64,000 bases of DNA from Apoda limacodes (Eukaryota; Arthropoda; Insecta; Lepidoptera; Limacodidae), in the NCBI GenBank assembly GCA_946406115.1, contig OX291544.1, forward strand, positions 29,095,521 to 29,159,520, given 5' to 3'. The notes beneath the pieces were generated by a model. It was not told the origin of the DNA. It ran no database searches and saw nothing but the letters and a program-made list of their open reading frames with translations. This document shows, piece after piece, positions 1 to 12,154 of the stretch. Made by a program: the position numbers and the translations under genes. Every line of letters begins with the position of its first letter. Position 1 is the first letter of the stretch.

Positions 1-312
1 CGACATAGAATATCTACATTTCCAGAATTAGAAACTTAGTATGAAGAGGTGTACGAAATTACTTTAGTGAAACACAAATCACTTAAGCCCAGACGAGGCC
101 GAATTGCGGCCGTGGCTCATCTCTCGGAAATCTATCTATTTCGGCAGCTTTAGTCCGGGGTGTTGGAAACGTCTCCCGCTTAATTCATGTTATACCTGTG
201 GAATTAAGCGATTGGATGGACCATTAGTTTAGAGGACAAAGTGTTTCTTGAGGTATTAATAACTTTTTGGGTATTTTTACTTACATCACATAATATTAAT
301 TTTCTCTTCCCT

Positions 313-380
313 GCACAGGACAAACATTTATGTGATGAACATTGGTGTTTGTTTTAGGTGTGGGTGCGTTTTATGTATAA
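313..380 (+). repeat. SINE fragment present in both arms
   Basis: The stretch around 'caggacaaacatttatgtga' matches the region just after the tRNA-like head of the SINE at 47150-47425. The same motif lies at 60170-60205 in the right arm, so this insertion predates the duplication. In the right arm the sequence beyond 'gtgatgaac' is replaced by an unrelated 200 bases. Confidence 0.5.
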
Positions 381-1307
381 TATATAAGTATTTAAAAAAA
401 CTAAAGAATAGCAGTCATCACCTTAAACATTGTTGATAGCAAATATTTTTGAAAAATCGTTCGTTTGAACCGATAATCGAACACATGAAATATGAAAAAA
501 GAAACGTCTATTTATAATTTGGATCGAAAGGTTCATTTCTAAGGATCAGTTTCTCTCAAATATTATAAATTAGAGTTTGCCAGCGGATACGCCCGCTCTG
601 AATTCGTATATCGGCGTGGAACTCCTTAATTAAACTAATGAATTACACATAATGTTATACGGGGTTCTTAAAACAATACTAAACTAATGAAGTTTGTTAT
701 AGCTGTAGCAATAGTTCGTTTGACCTCAATTATAGTTATTCCCTATTCCACGACCTAAACTATATGTGTGCCAAGTTTTACCCCTACCCGCCCAGTGATT
801 GAAGCGGGATTAAGTAACACCCATCCAAACTTTCACATTTATAATATTAGTAGGATTCAACTAGCAGCGGTTTATTAGATTTATTAAATTAATATTAAAT
901 AGTTATGATCGTGTTGATTTTAATTTAAGTTTTATTACGAAACAGTGTATTATTTTAGGTAATAGGGAAATACATTGACATTTTACTTCCAAATTATATA
1001 CTATCTTTAGTCAAAGAAATATCATAAAAGATAAAACATACTAAGCTAAAATTCACCTATTTAACTTCTGACTTACTTAACATAAGAACCAAGAGACCAT
1101 AAAAATTTAACGGTGTTAGATCCGATACTCTTAGGCCATCTAATGGTCCCGTTCGTAACTATCCATTTTTGATAAAATAAATTAAGTTGTTCAGAAAAAA
1201 ACGTAAAAACGAAAAAAATGTAATATCAAAAAATTCTTATAATTAAGCTTTGTATGAAGTGAGAACTAAAAAAAATTAATGGCGGCGCTAGATCGCTGCA
1301 AACTTTT

Positions 1308-1460
1308 TTATTGTATGTGTAACAATTTTATTTGGTAACAATTTTATTGTATGTTGCAACAATTTTACTGTATGTGTGAACAAATTAAATACATGTGGTA
1401 TCAATTTTATTGTATATGGTAACAATTTTAATGTATGTGGTAACAATTTTATTATTGACA
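1308..1460. repeat. 21-base minisatellite, left-arm copy
   Basis: About seven imperfect copies of a 21-base unit of the type 'gtaacaattttattgtatgt' plus g run through this stretch. The right arm carries the same array in reverse complement at 58085-58236, also with about seven units. The array therefore existed before the arms were duplicated. Reading frames of 60-75 codons through it are by-products of the 21-base period and are not genes. Confidence 0.85.
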
Positions 1461-1739
1461 TCATATCAGCATTGGAGACAAACCATATCACCCATCACAA
1501 GAGTTTCTTTCATAAAGATCAAACGCTTATCATGCATTTAGAAATATCCATAAAGAAAATTTTAAACTAAAATGCAATACGGTCAGTTACAGATTTGCAT
1601 ATAGAATTTCAAAACAAAATAGAATGGCAGCGAGGCGTAGTCACTCACACACTTAAAGAAATAAAGTAATATGTCTTGTAGAACCTGAGTAATATTAGTT
1701 ACATTTAATATTGTATATAATAATTTCACTAAAAAAGTT

Positions 1740-1828
1740 ATCGTATCCGTAGCCTAGTGGAAAGACGTATCAGATCTTAAAACGTGTACTCAGTGGTTGT
1801 GGATTCGAATCTTACCTTATGCCTTTCT
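1740..1828 (+). repeat. tRNA-derived SINE head
   Basis: The segment contains a perfect RNA polymerase III box A, 'tagcctagtgg', and a box-B-like 'ggattcgaatc' about 50 bases later, in the spacing of a tRNA gene. The T-arm pairs poorly and no clean cloverleaf closes, so this is a SINE head and not a functional tRNA gene. It lies within the left-arm-specific composite insertion (about 1575-6440). Confidence 0.55.
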
Positions 1829-1898
1829 TTTGGTTTTTGTTACATTTTACGACTTATGAATATTTTGTTTCGTTAAACAGCTTAGACCAATTTTCTAA

Positions 1899-2125
1899 TA
1901 GCTATTAAGTTAGATGCGGATACTACGTAGGTAGACATTTAATGTTTCTCGTTCGTTGCCGATTTGTTTCTGGGGGTATGTGCTGACAAGTTTGTTTGGT
2001 GTTTTCATTTAGCTATTCAGTTAGATGCGGGAATTACTTAGGTATCCATTTTTTTTTTGTTGTGGATGAGTTACTGTAGGTGCTTGTGTTGATAAGGGTA
2101 TTTTGTGTTTTTATTAAATTTCTTT
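1899..2125. repeat. Two-unit tandem repeat, about 110 bases per unit
   Basis: 'agctattaagttagatgcgg' at 1899 recurs as 'agctattcagttagatgcgg' at about 2010, and the following sequence stays loosely similar ('acgtaggtag' and 'acttaggtat'; T-rich stretches at the unit ends). The pair sits immediately upstream of the Tc1 transposase remnant and could be a subterminal repeat of that element. Confidence 0.45.
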
Positions 2126-2167
2126 GCTAAAAATAACATGCAGGCCAATATAAATATTTAAGAGAGG

Positions 2168-2762
2168 ATGCGTATTATAGAAATACATAATATGGGTTAC
2201 AATATTACTCAAATTTGCAATGAGACTGGTTTTACCGTAAGTATTTTATTTGATGATAATGTAATATCATAATTTTTTAATACCACACTTTTTTGTAAGT
2301 AATTTTCTAAAAAAAAATTAAAATATAATTTCAGTAGTTTGAAAAATGTTTATTTTAATCTGGCTATTTGGTTTTTAGTGGAGGGGAGTTTATCAACTCG
2401 ACCTCGAAGTGGACGCCCGCGGCACATTGATGCGACTCAAAGAAGATGCATGGTGGAACAATACGAGAACAATGGTTTCATACCGACTGCTGTGTTTGGA
2501 CACATGTTTCATACATCTACACACAGTTCGTCGAACTCTGCATATTGAAGGATTGCATCATAGAAAGCCAGCTAAAAAACCATATTTAACTAATATGAAT
2601 ATATATGACATTCTATATTTACCGTTCTAACCACTTTCAGATTTCCACCGCCTCTGTCAGACACCATAAATATAAACTAAATAGATTGTTGTTTGCAAGG
2701 GAGTATGTAGATTTTGACTGGGAGCACACATTATTCACCGACGAGAAGTTACGGTATTGGGA
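2168..2762 (+). pseudogene. Broken Tc1-like transposase, interrupted by a 70-base segment
   Basis: Three pieces of a Tc1-family DDE transposase can be read. At 2168-2236 'MRIIEIHNMGYNITQICNET' fits the first helix-turn-helix. At about 2375-2590 'EGSLSTRPRSGRPRHID' fits the GRPR linker and is followed by 'IEGLHHRKPAKKPYLT'. At 2670-2760 'RLLFAREYVDFDWEHTLFTD' carries the first catalytic Asp of the DDE triad. The stretch between 2237 and 2334 begins gtaagt and ends tttcag like an intron, but the phases do not join. Between 'KPYLT' and 'HKYKLNRLLF' lies a 70-base block (2600-2669) that is a near copy of 6423-6492. The 3' half of the gene, with the other catalytic residues, is missing and is replaced by a LINE on the opposite strand. 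A different Tc1 3' fragment lies at 27640-27770. Confidence 0.75.
2600..2669 (+). repeat. 70-base block duplicated at 6423-6492
   Basis: The block containing 'ttaccgttctaaccacttt' occurs here and at 6423-6492 in direct orientation with about three mismatches. The downstream copy adjoins ancestral arm sequence (6440 onward pairs with about 57860 and below). The upstream copy sits inside the Tc1 transposase reading frame. It may be a long target-site duplication, a template-switch scar or a small mobile piece. Confidence 0.7.
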
Positions 2763-2774
2763 AATATGGTCAAA

Positions 2775-4893
2775 TTTTCTTAAGTTGAAAATAAATCTTA
2801 TACAAAAATTGAGGAGACGATCAAGTTTATTGAGATGATTTTGGGTCAGATCCAAATAACAAACATCAGCATAATCAATTATGGGAATGATTAGAGTTTG
2901 TACTAGCAAGATTTTGGTTTTTATTGGTAGAAAATGTTTGAATCGATAAAGCGATCGCAAAGCGTTGAACACTTTTCGACTAACTTCTGCGATTTGATCA
3001 TGCCAACTAAAAGTATTGTCTATATATAGACCCAGATCTTTTACGCTAGAGGTAAAGGGTACTATAGTGTTTTCATAGTATATCTGTGACAAAGTACTTA
3101 AGTCAATCCTACTTAGTAACCTTGAGCTACCTACGAAAATTGATAAAAATAGAAAACAAAAGCGGGGAAAGGATTGCTCCTTGAGGAACTCCGGCAGAAA
3201 GATTGCGCCATTCAGAGGAATGTTGATCTATGTGAACAGACTGTTGGCGGCCATGAAGATAGGATGAAAACCAGTTTAAAGCATTAGGACAAATATTAAG
3301 GTTACTTAGAATAGATAGAAGTATATCATAATCAACGGTGTTGAGCGCGTTTGTGAAGTCAACTAGTACTAATACAGTAACCTTAGTGTCTTCCATTGCC
3401 AGTCTAATATCTTCTGTGACCTTAAGAAGAGCTGAGCTAGTGCTACGGCCAGGGCGAAAACCAGATTGAATTGATTCAGAATGTTGTTGTTGTAGATAAA
3501 ACTGGAAAACTGTCGATTCACGCACGCCTCCCAACACTTTTGATAAAAATGGCAAGATAGAAATTGGCCGAAAGTGGCAAGGAGAGGTAGGTTTGGAGAT
3601 TTTAGGCAGGGAAATTGCATAAGCTTTTTGCCAAATGAAAGAAAGAGTTGAATTTTCTAAGCTAACATTTGGTTTTCCAGCTCCAATAAAACGTAGAAAC
3701 TTCCATAAAGAATTGAGCGTGGAATCTGATATATAACTATGTATGTATAGACGTTTAGCTGTACGTATCATCAAGTTACATCGATTTCTTGCCACTTTGT
3801 AATTACTCCATCTTATTTCAGTGCGATCTTTTTTGAACTTACGAAAGGCACGATCTCTTTGGGACATAGCTATGTGAATGTCATTAGTCATCCAAGGTGC
3901 TAAGGGTGTTTTAATTTAACTTTGTGCAATGGAGCATGTTTGTCATAAAGTGCGGTTACAGAATTATTAAATATCGCAACTTTCGCGTCAATATCATCAG
4001 CAACTAACACCGGAGTCCAGTCTATTTCGGCCGCATCTATCATTAATTTTTCTACGTCCATTCGGGAAAAAGCACGAAGATATAAGACCTTTGGACAAGG
4101 CTTTGGAGGCTTAATATTGTAGGATAAGTATAGTAGGTCATGCCGAGAAAATCCAGGAGCTAAAAATTGTCCATATGAAGTAACGTGATTCTCAGAAGAG
4201 ATAAGGATTAAGTCAATCCATGTGTCATCAGTGTCAATGTTATGATGAGTAGGTGTTAGCGGAAGATTCGCAAAATTGACAGAGTCTATTTTTGATAAAA
4301 GATGGCTAGAACGCAGCGATTTACATGTCAGTGTTAAAATCACCCATAATTATGTGATGGCTGTATTCAGAAGTAATGGATTCTAAGACCTGCTCGAAAT
4401 CAGAGAAATAGTCAATTGAAGGCGGACAGTAAACTACTCCAAGGAGGGCTTTAATGCCTTTGACAGTGATTTCAAGAAATATATACTCAGCCGAAGCCGA
4501 GTATGCTGAATTCGAAGATGTAATCTGTCGAAAAGATATCTCACTACGTAAATAAATTGCTACACCTCCTCCACCTTTACCTATGCGGTCATTGCGAATT
4601 GCTACGAATCCAGGAAGAGAGTACATAGTGTTAGGTAGACACGGCTTAAGCCACGTTTCCGATACCAACACGGCATGTACAGTAGTAGTGGAAAAAACTT
4701 CTAAGAATTCAGAGTAATGTTTAGTCAGGCTCTTTGCATTAATATGGCAGACATTTAAACATTTAGGAAATTGCTTAAAGTTGTTCTCAACAAGAGTACC
4801 GAGAGTAGAGCGGTCCTCGTGTGAAGAGTCGAGACAGGAAACAAATGAAACATCAGAATCACAAATAGAGTGGAAGGAATCACTATGTAACAT
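2775..4893 (-). pseudogene. LINE A: decayed Jockey/CR1-like non-LTR retrotransposon ORF2
   Basis: The polyprotein of a target-primed retrotransposon reads right to left in several frames. The apurinic-type endonuclease lies at 4893-4321 ('CHINAKSLTKHYSEF', 'LVSETWLKPCLP', 'IIMGDFNTDM') and continues in a shifted frame to 3900 ('GFSRHDLLYLSY'). The reverse transcriptase lies at 3891-3127 ('FRPISILPFLSKVLG', 'GFRPGRSTSSALL', 'GVPQGAILSPLLFSIF'). The next frame (3092-2775) resumes at 'IVPFTSSVKDLGLYID', so the stretch that should hold the catalytic xADD box has been deleted. There are frameshifts near 4330 and 3895. The 3' end is cut off at the Tc1 remnant. The closest relative in the window is LINE C (45830-48030). 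It is part of the left-arm-specific insertion and is certainly inactive. Confidence 0.88.
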
Positions 4894-6440
4894 ATTAATA
4901 ATTATATAAAATGAATGGTAATATATATATATGTTTATATATGTGATTTATATTATACCTATTAATTTATTTTATATTTAAAAAAATATTAATTTGTCGA
5001 ATGTTTTTCTGCATTACCTGCCAGTCCGCTATTTCCAAAATTAATTTAAAAAAAAATTAGAATACACAAGTTGAAAACAAATAAGAACAACGTAGAATAT
5101 AAACGAACAAATTAAAATTTTACCTTAATTAGTAGTACATAATTTACATTTATGTGCTTTATGGAGAATAATTGTGATGACATCAATAAAAATTATATTT
5201 AGTACCAGTCAGTGAAAATCTATATTATCTATAAAAACGGCAAAAAAAATCACGTTTGTTGTACTAGAGCCCCCCTTAAATTTTTGTTTTATTTTAATTA
5301 AATTATTATTTTTAAAGTAACTATATAACTAAATATTTTGTAAATATTTTAGGCGACTATCTGTTGCCGTTATCAATATCGAGCAAAATCGAGCAAAAAA
5401 ATCACGTTTGTTGAATGGGAGCCCCCTTAAATACTTATTTTATTCTGTTTTTTTTAGTATTTGTTGTTATAGCGGCAACAGAAATATATCTTCTGTGAAA
5501 ATTACAACTGTCTAACTATCACGGTTCATGAGGTACAGCCAGAGCCTTAGTAATAGGGTTCCGCTAATTACCCTTTGGGTATGAAACCCTAAAAATAAAG
5601 TACTATTTTTCTTACAGATATTATTTTACATTTCGATATATTTAAGACATAACAAATTTTTTTTTTACTTTTTTGTTTTTTAAAATATACCAGCGTTACC
5701 GAATGAATAGTGACTTGTATTTTTTTTTTTATTCTTATGGTTAAGTTTCAATTTTCTTTTCATTACGAAAACGAATACTATAACCATAGGAAATATATAT
5801 AGTTTTCTATATATATTTCCTAGAGACATTTATCAAAAACAATATTTATAAAATTTTAATAAAAACCATTTTTATTGTATGTGTAAACACATGCATGTTT
5901 TAATTTTTGCAAACAAAACAAAAACTTCTCATACTAATTGTACTGTACCTTTACAGAGATAATAAGATGTCAAAACATAAAAAAAAGTAGTTCCTAACAA
6001 AAATACTCAATACGGAAGTAGCGAGAAATGAATCTTAGGCTAGCCAAATTAAGTCGCAGCGTCTATGGATAACACCACGGTGCAGACAACATTTAATGCG
6101 AAATAAACAATTCTTATGTAGAATAACACTGCTGTTTACACCTAATTAATTTGTTAGGTTAAGAAACCAAAAGATATAAGAACGGTTTAAATAAACTGGT
6201 TAGTATAAAGAAAACTTAACCTAATTTTGTCGATTTAAGGTTAATATTATTGACAGTTCTGATAATGTTAATGTGTGAGTGCGAGATTCACAGAATGGCT
6301 CCACGCAATTTTAACCTTAACACTATGCATGGACTTTAGCAAATGACAGTACGTATCGTTAATAGCAAAAACTCTAAAATCCTAAACATTGCTTTGGAAT
6401 GTACCTACATAGGCCGTGCAGACGAATATATATGACATTC
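4894..6440. other. AT-rich non-coding stretch inside the left-arm composite insertion
   Basis: No coding signal was seen. At 5230-5600 there is a minus-strand copy of the common repeat ending in 'gggttccg...accctttggg' (compare 17352-17643); it carries two direct sub-repeats around 'aatcacgtttgttg...gcccccttaaa' at about 5250 and 5400. The rest is low-complexity A/T. Ancestral arm sequence resumes at about 6440. Confidence 0.6.
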
Positions 6441-6494
6441 TATATTTACCGTTCTAACCACTTTCAGATTTCAACCGTCTCTTTCAGACACCAT

Positions 6495-8075
6495 TTCCAA
6501 TAGTTAAAAATATGTTGTGATATGTTGAAGTATTAAATAAACAGAGGACATCGAAATATATATCATGTGCGAAATTATTAAGTTATTTTTAGATTATAAG
6601 TGTACAGCAAATTAAGCATTTTCTTCTTACTCGTTGCTTTAAATAAAAACAAGGACAAAAATAACCTACACCAAGTTGTTGAAACCTTCTTTTTAATATG
6701 TTCAAAACAATGCGATAAATAAATTAGGTATTTTTATGACAGTATGATTTTTATTTTAAAAGAAATTTCACAGATATTACTGACTCGTTTGTTGATCCCG
6801 CGGCCGCGTGAAACAAGCAACTCTTGTTGTTAGAAAGAATTTAATAAAATATGTTTTATGAGTGACTTTTATTGGATTTTACCTCCTGCTATTTTTTATT
6901 AACTTGGATTTACAAAATTGTAATTACTGTGGTAAAATTTAACTACTTATACTTTTAAGGGTTACGTACCCGAAGCGTGCCAACTAGATCATTTTACCAA
7001 GACTATGCTGTCTGTCTATTTGTCCGAACTTAATCTCTTAGCTCTAATTTCTCAACAATTTTATTAATATAGATCTATAAAGATATATTTCGTTTCGATT
7101 TTTAATCTCTAGTAGGTTTTTTAGGTGAAAAAAGCGTTTAAAAAGCATTCATATCTTTAGGATTACACATTTGCATAAAATTTAATGACAAAGAGAGATA
7201 TAAAACATGAATAGCCGGTACACCGACGTCGTCGGACTACTTCCTTGCCATTGTTTTGAGCGACTTTACAGTGAACTTAGATAAAGCTCATTAATCTCTT
7301 GCAAGTCGCAAAAGCTCGAGATGCAAAGTTTGGAAAATAAGCTTAAAGTGAATGTAGCAAATAATAAAGCCAAGTAAAGTCAAGAAAACTAAGTTAAGGT
7401 GTAAATTGAGCTTGAGGCAAACTGAGTTTTATTTACTTTGTTGGTTATTATTTAAAATATATGCTTGAGTTTTTATTCTATATTTATTTCTTTTATGATA
7501 TTAAAAATAACAAAAACCATTTTTTTATGATATTTTGGTGTTTATTATAGAAGCGTCATCAGTTTTATTAACAGAATAAAATAACAATAAATATAAAGAT
7601 AGTTGACAATGTCAGTATTTTAAATGGTAGATATCGTTTGAAATGGTAGTTTTTATTTAAAATGGTAGATATGATTTTAAACATAAAAAGTATGAATACC
7701 TATAATCTGCTTGCCATCTAAGGATTTCTTAAAGAAATATCATTTTACAACTAAAGTATTTTAGTAAATATGAAAAAGGACGTGAATGTGTCAATGTATA
7801 AGTAACAGTGTATACGTGTGAAAATCTATAAGTATTATTTTAGAAAAACAATAAAAATGCATACTTCTTAAAGTATGGCAAGATATTATTAATGAAATTA
7901 TTAATAGGTACCATCGGTGAAATGTCGACGTTTATAACGTCTCTGACCACCCCTTTAGGTTGGTATTGAGAGTAAAAGCAGATATCTACTTAATCCTAAC
8001 TAATATACCTACAAAAATGCAAAATGTCTGTTCGTTATTCATAAGTCGTCCGATAGACCTAACCCTTGTACAAAT
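6495..8075. other. Shared arm sequence without recognisable genes
   Basis: This stretch pairs with about 55830-57840 in the right arm. It contains a degenerate 'gggttacgtaccc' repeat near 6958 that is also present in the right arm near 57370, and short left-specific reiterations of 'aaatggtagatat' at 7620-7675. No reading frame is conserved between the arms. Confidence 0.6.
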
Positions 8076-8340
8076 TATAAAAATATAATAAATAAATATT
8101 TTTGGACATCACAGCGCCATCTGACCCCAAACTTAAAGTGTTTACTATGGATACCAGACAACGGATACAATTACATAAATAAAGGTCTTTTTTTTAAAAT
8201 ATAAACATATTATTCATAGAAAGCACTTATAGATTCGAGATAAACACAAATGATTATCACATGATATTTAAAAAATCATATCAGCACATAGAATAGTTCT
8301 ACTACTCTTGAGATTAAGTGTTTTTATGTAAAAGTTTTCC
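8075..8340 (-). repeat. tRNA-derived SINE body fragment
   Basis: 'tttttggacatcacagcgcc' and 'taccagacaacggatacaa' match the 3' body of the SINE at 47150-47425. In the right arm (about 55775-55830) only the extreme end 'acacagcgcc' survives, so the insertion predates the duplication and the right copy was later deleted internally. Confidence 0.65.
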
Positions 8341-8551
8341 CGTACGCGTGGGTAAAACCGCGAGGCACTATTCCTTTACGTCGCAACGGAGTAACAGGGA
8401 TTCCTAGGTTTTGGCACACGGATAGCTGTAGGCGATATGAAACCTTTTTATCCCGATCGAGAGATCCCTTAGGACTATTCCATGGGTTCCATGGTTCACA
8501 TTGCAACAACGATTAGCATCACAGCATGAGTGGCTTGATTTTTAAGGGGTT

Positions 8552-9330
8552 AAATTCAAATTCAATATAATTTATTCAGTTTAGGCTACAATAATTGAGC
8601 ACTTATGAATGTCGCTACGCCATCGGTTCGTAAGTCTATAGGGCGGGAGACCTTGTACTGAGAAGAACCGGCAAGAAACTCAGCAAGGGCTTTTCTTTTC
8701 TCCCTTTCTCTTACAGCGTCCAATTAAAATATTAAAAAATGCCCTCCCTATCATAAAAGGACACTTTCCATTACAAACATAAAAAATATAAAGCACAAGC
8801 ACAACATAAAAAAGTATCTAACATAAAAAAAAGACAGTTTATGTTTTCCTCACTGATAAATAATCAATTTCTTACAGTATTAATAAACGAAACAAAAAAG
8901 TAAGACTAAATTCTAAGAATACAAAGAAGTTTGCAAGAGCAGACCAGCCTCCACCGGTGGCACCCGTTCACGAGTATGACACATGAATCAGCCATTGCTT
9001 CGCTCAACCATGTTTTAGGGAACATAACGACCCGACACACACGCCACCACCGCAGAGACACTTTGAGGGAGCATGACACACTCAAGCAACTCCAATAAAA
9101 CTTCGATTGTACTAGTTACAATGTGTGTAGTAAAGGAACAAAATATAAGAGGAGAAGATTGGAAGGTTCGTAATGCTTTACTACCGAGAAGAACCGGCAA
9201 TAAACTCAGCAGTTAATCTTTTATACATCATATAAAAATACAATATAGCCTTACACTAGGTAATAACATAATATACAATGTTTTAATTTAAAAAAATATT
9301 TCAAATGCCCAAATACAAATCAATTAAATT
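8552..9330 (-). mobile_element. 3' untranslated region of LINE B, possibly with a nested LINE tail
   Basis: The lepidopteran LINE 3'-end motif 'gaagaaccggcaa' followed by 'aaactcagca' occurs twice, at 8670-8700 and 9185-9215. This suggests either a duplicated 3' region or a second 5'-truncated copy. The left boundary of the left-arm insertion lies just before it: the right arm runs uninterrupted through 55440-55600. Confidence 0.55.
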
Positions 9331-12135
9331 CTAATTTTTCCAAGCATTTTTATCATTTATGTATTCATCAACTTTGTAATAGCTTTTTTTCAATAAACTA
9401 TCTTTGACTAATATTTTAAATTTATTTGAGGATAAATTAACCACATGTTCTGGAATTTTATTGTATAAAAATATACTTGCGAAAGAGCTATGTACCTTCT
9501 GAAGACGACATTTTGGAACTACCAATTTATCCTTATTCCTTGTATTAACACTGTCGAGGTCACTATTTTTAGCAAATAAGTGACAAATTTTTGCGTACAT
9601 ACATTAAACAAGCGAAGATATATTGGCAAGGGACAGTTTAAATATCAGTTTCCCTAAATAGTTCGCTAAGAGAAATTCGAGGTCCTAATTTATAGATTGA
9701 CCGTAGGTTCTGCTCTCTTTTGCAAAATAAAGACTGTATCAATTTCAGCTGCCTTACTCCAAAGCAAAATGCCATAAGACATGACGTAATGGAAATAGCT
9801 AAAGTAGACCAAGCGTGCAGTGTCAACATCTGTTAGCTGCCTAACTTTTCTAACTGCATAGGCAGCTGATCTAAGTTTCCCTGCAAGAACTGAAATGTGA
9901 GGGTTCCAATGCAGCCTATTGTCTAATGTAATACCTAGAAACACTGCTGAGTGTAATAGTTCTATTTCTTCGCCGTTTAGGGATAATTTTGTACTTATGT
10001 TTCTGACATTTGGCATCACAAATTTTACACACTTAGTCTTTTTCGCATTTAGAAGTAAATTATTTGCCGTAAACCATTGAAGAACCTGAGAAAGCGCACT
10101 TCTTACGTCGTCAAAATTAGTTTTATTTATGTCAACTTTAAATAAAAGAGATGTGTCATCAGCAAATAGTACAATCTTGCACAGCTTCTCCACAAAGAAA
10201 GGCAAGTCATTTATGTAAATTAAAAATATAAAAGGACCTAAAATAGAACCTTGAGGAACTCCTAATTTTACTTCTGAGCCATTGGATTTTACTTAATTGA
10301 TTTGAACCTTCTGCATTCTACTACTCAAATTTGAGCGGATAAGCTCAAGAGCCAAATCTGCAATATCATCATGACTCAGTTTCCGTATAAGAGTTTCATG
10401 TTGCACGCAGTTGAATGCCTTTGATAGATCACAGAAGATACCAATAGCATTTTGTGACTGTTCCCAAGCAGCAAATATATGCTTTATAAGGGCAACACCT
10501 GCGTCAGTTGTGGAACGCCCTTTTGTAAAACAAAACTGTTGAGGATGAAGTAATCCATTTAAGTTAAAATGTTTAAGCATCTGATTGAACATAAGTTTTT
10601 CAAAAATTTTGCTTAAGGCAGGCAGTATAGAGATAGGTCTAAAATTATTAGGATCATCTTTACTTCCACTTTTAAAAAGTGGTATTATTTTACTATATTT
10701 TATTAAGTCTGGGAATATCCCTTCGTCAACACACTTATTAAATATTATGGCTAAGATTGGTGCTATAATATCAATAATTCCGCAAAGGACTTTAACTGAT
10801 ATACCCCATAGGTCACAAGTTTTTTTCTGAGTTAGTAATTTAAATGTCTTTATGATGTCTTCAGAGGTAACATACTCAAATTAAAATATAGTCTTGAATT
10901 TATTTACATTACATTTTAAAAGTAACTCTGATTCTAATGGAGTGGAATTTAATGAATTAGTAGTAATTGTAGGCATTTCAGTAAAATATTTCTTAAAAGA
11001 GTCAGCGACATCAAGATCTGAATCAATTATTTTTGAATTTACAGTAAGTGAATAATGATTGTCACGCGGTTTAATTTTTCCATTATTACATTTCATGTGG
11101 CCTTTATTCTATTATCAGAATTTTTAATTTTATTACTTAAATGTATTGCTTTTGCAACCTTGCATACTTTTTTAAATATTTTTGAATACATTTTGACATA
11201 GTTAGTGAATGTGGGACTGTGGTTATATTGTTTCATTTCATACAACTCATACAACCTAGTTCGACTTCGGTGTATTCATTTTATCCTTTGGCCTAAAAGT
11301 TTTTATTTTAAACACTTGCTCGAACTCATTACTTAAGAAATCAAAAAAAATTTTATAAAGATTATTAGCATTATCATGCATGAAATGTAAAAATGGAATT
11401 TTCTTTTCAATATTTGCTTTAAAATTGTTTAATCGAGCAATGGTCACAGGTCTACAACTTACTAGTTGAGATTTTTTTTTATAGTTGTGTAGAATTTTTA
11501 TTATTTGACCACAGTGATCGAATGGCAAATTGTTAATAATAGATTTATCTTTTACTTCAACGTTATAGAAAATATTATCTAAACATGTAGCTGAAGTCGA
11601 TGTCATTCTAGTTGGTTCCAGAAACAAATAATTTAAGTCAAAACTTGTAAATAAGTTAATAAATCTATCTCTTGTTTGGGAACTCTCTAAAAGATCAATA
11701 TTAAAGTCACCACAAACAATAACTGACTTTTTAGAATGACAATTTTTTTTTAGAACTTGTTCCATTACAGGCTCAAAAGAATTATAATTTGCAGAAGGGG
11801 GGCGGCACACACAAAGTATAATATAATTCTTAAGTTCTATACAAGACAATTCTATAATGGGTTCAAGTGAGAGGCTAACTAACTATATCCCCTCGGTCTT
11901 TACACTGTATATTATTATTAACAATTATTAATGAACCCCCTCGAATAGCATTTTTTCGAATAAAGGCACTGGACAAATAATGATTGGGGAAACTAAATAT
12001 TAATTCATGTTTACTTAGCCAATGCTCAGTTACACACAACATATGTATATTATGACTTTTTAAAAATAATTCTATTTCCAATTCCTTGCCAGAAATGCCT
12101 TGTATATTTTGATGAACAATGTTAAAAAACAGGCA
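9331..12135 (-). pseudogene. LINE B ORF2: Jockey-group endonuclease and reverse transcriptase, decayed
   Basis: Reading right to left, the endonuclease starts at about 12135 ('VHQNIQGISGKEL'), goes through 'HMLCVTEHWLSKHEL' and continues at 11849-11256 with 'VIVCGDFNIDLLES' and the 'LDNIFYN' region. Reverse transcriptase pieces follow. At 10592-10293 'QQFCFTKGRSTTDAG' is followed by motif A 'GIFCDLSKAFNCVQHETL', which retains its Asp. At 10205-9690 the catalytic box is 'IVLFADDTSLLFKVD', followed by the thumb 'FLGITLDNRLHWNPHIS'. The C-terminal part at 9600-9331 has 'FLYNKIPEHVVNL'. Frame breaks and stops lie near 11870, 11100-11250, 10880, 10250 and 9650, so it is dead although the two catalytic Asp of FADD remain. 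A related copy lies at 34530-35780. The insertion is absent from the right arm. Confidence 0.9.
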
Positions 12136-12154
12136 TTGTCTGTTGTCAAAGAAC

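Noticed and set aside
1308..1460. CRISPR-like array
   Set aside because: Units are contiguous with no spacers, and the organism is an animal. The same applies to 45116-45258 and 58085-58236.
1376..1570. Asn-rich peptide gene in the minisatellite
   Set aside because: The frame follows the array period only and is not conserved as a frame in the right arm.
1740..1828. Functional tRNA gene
   Set aside because: Box A is perfect but the T-arm and acceptor stem do not pair; the structure suits a SINE head.
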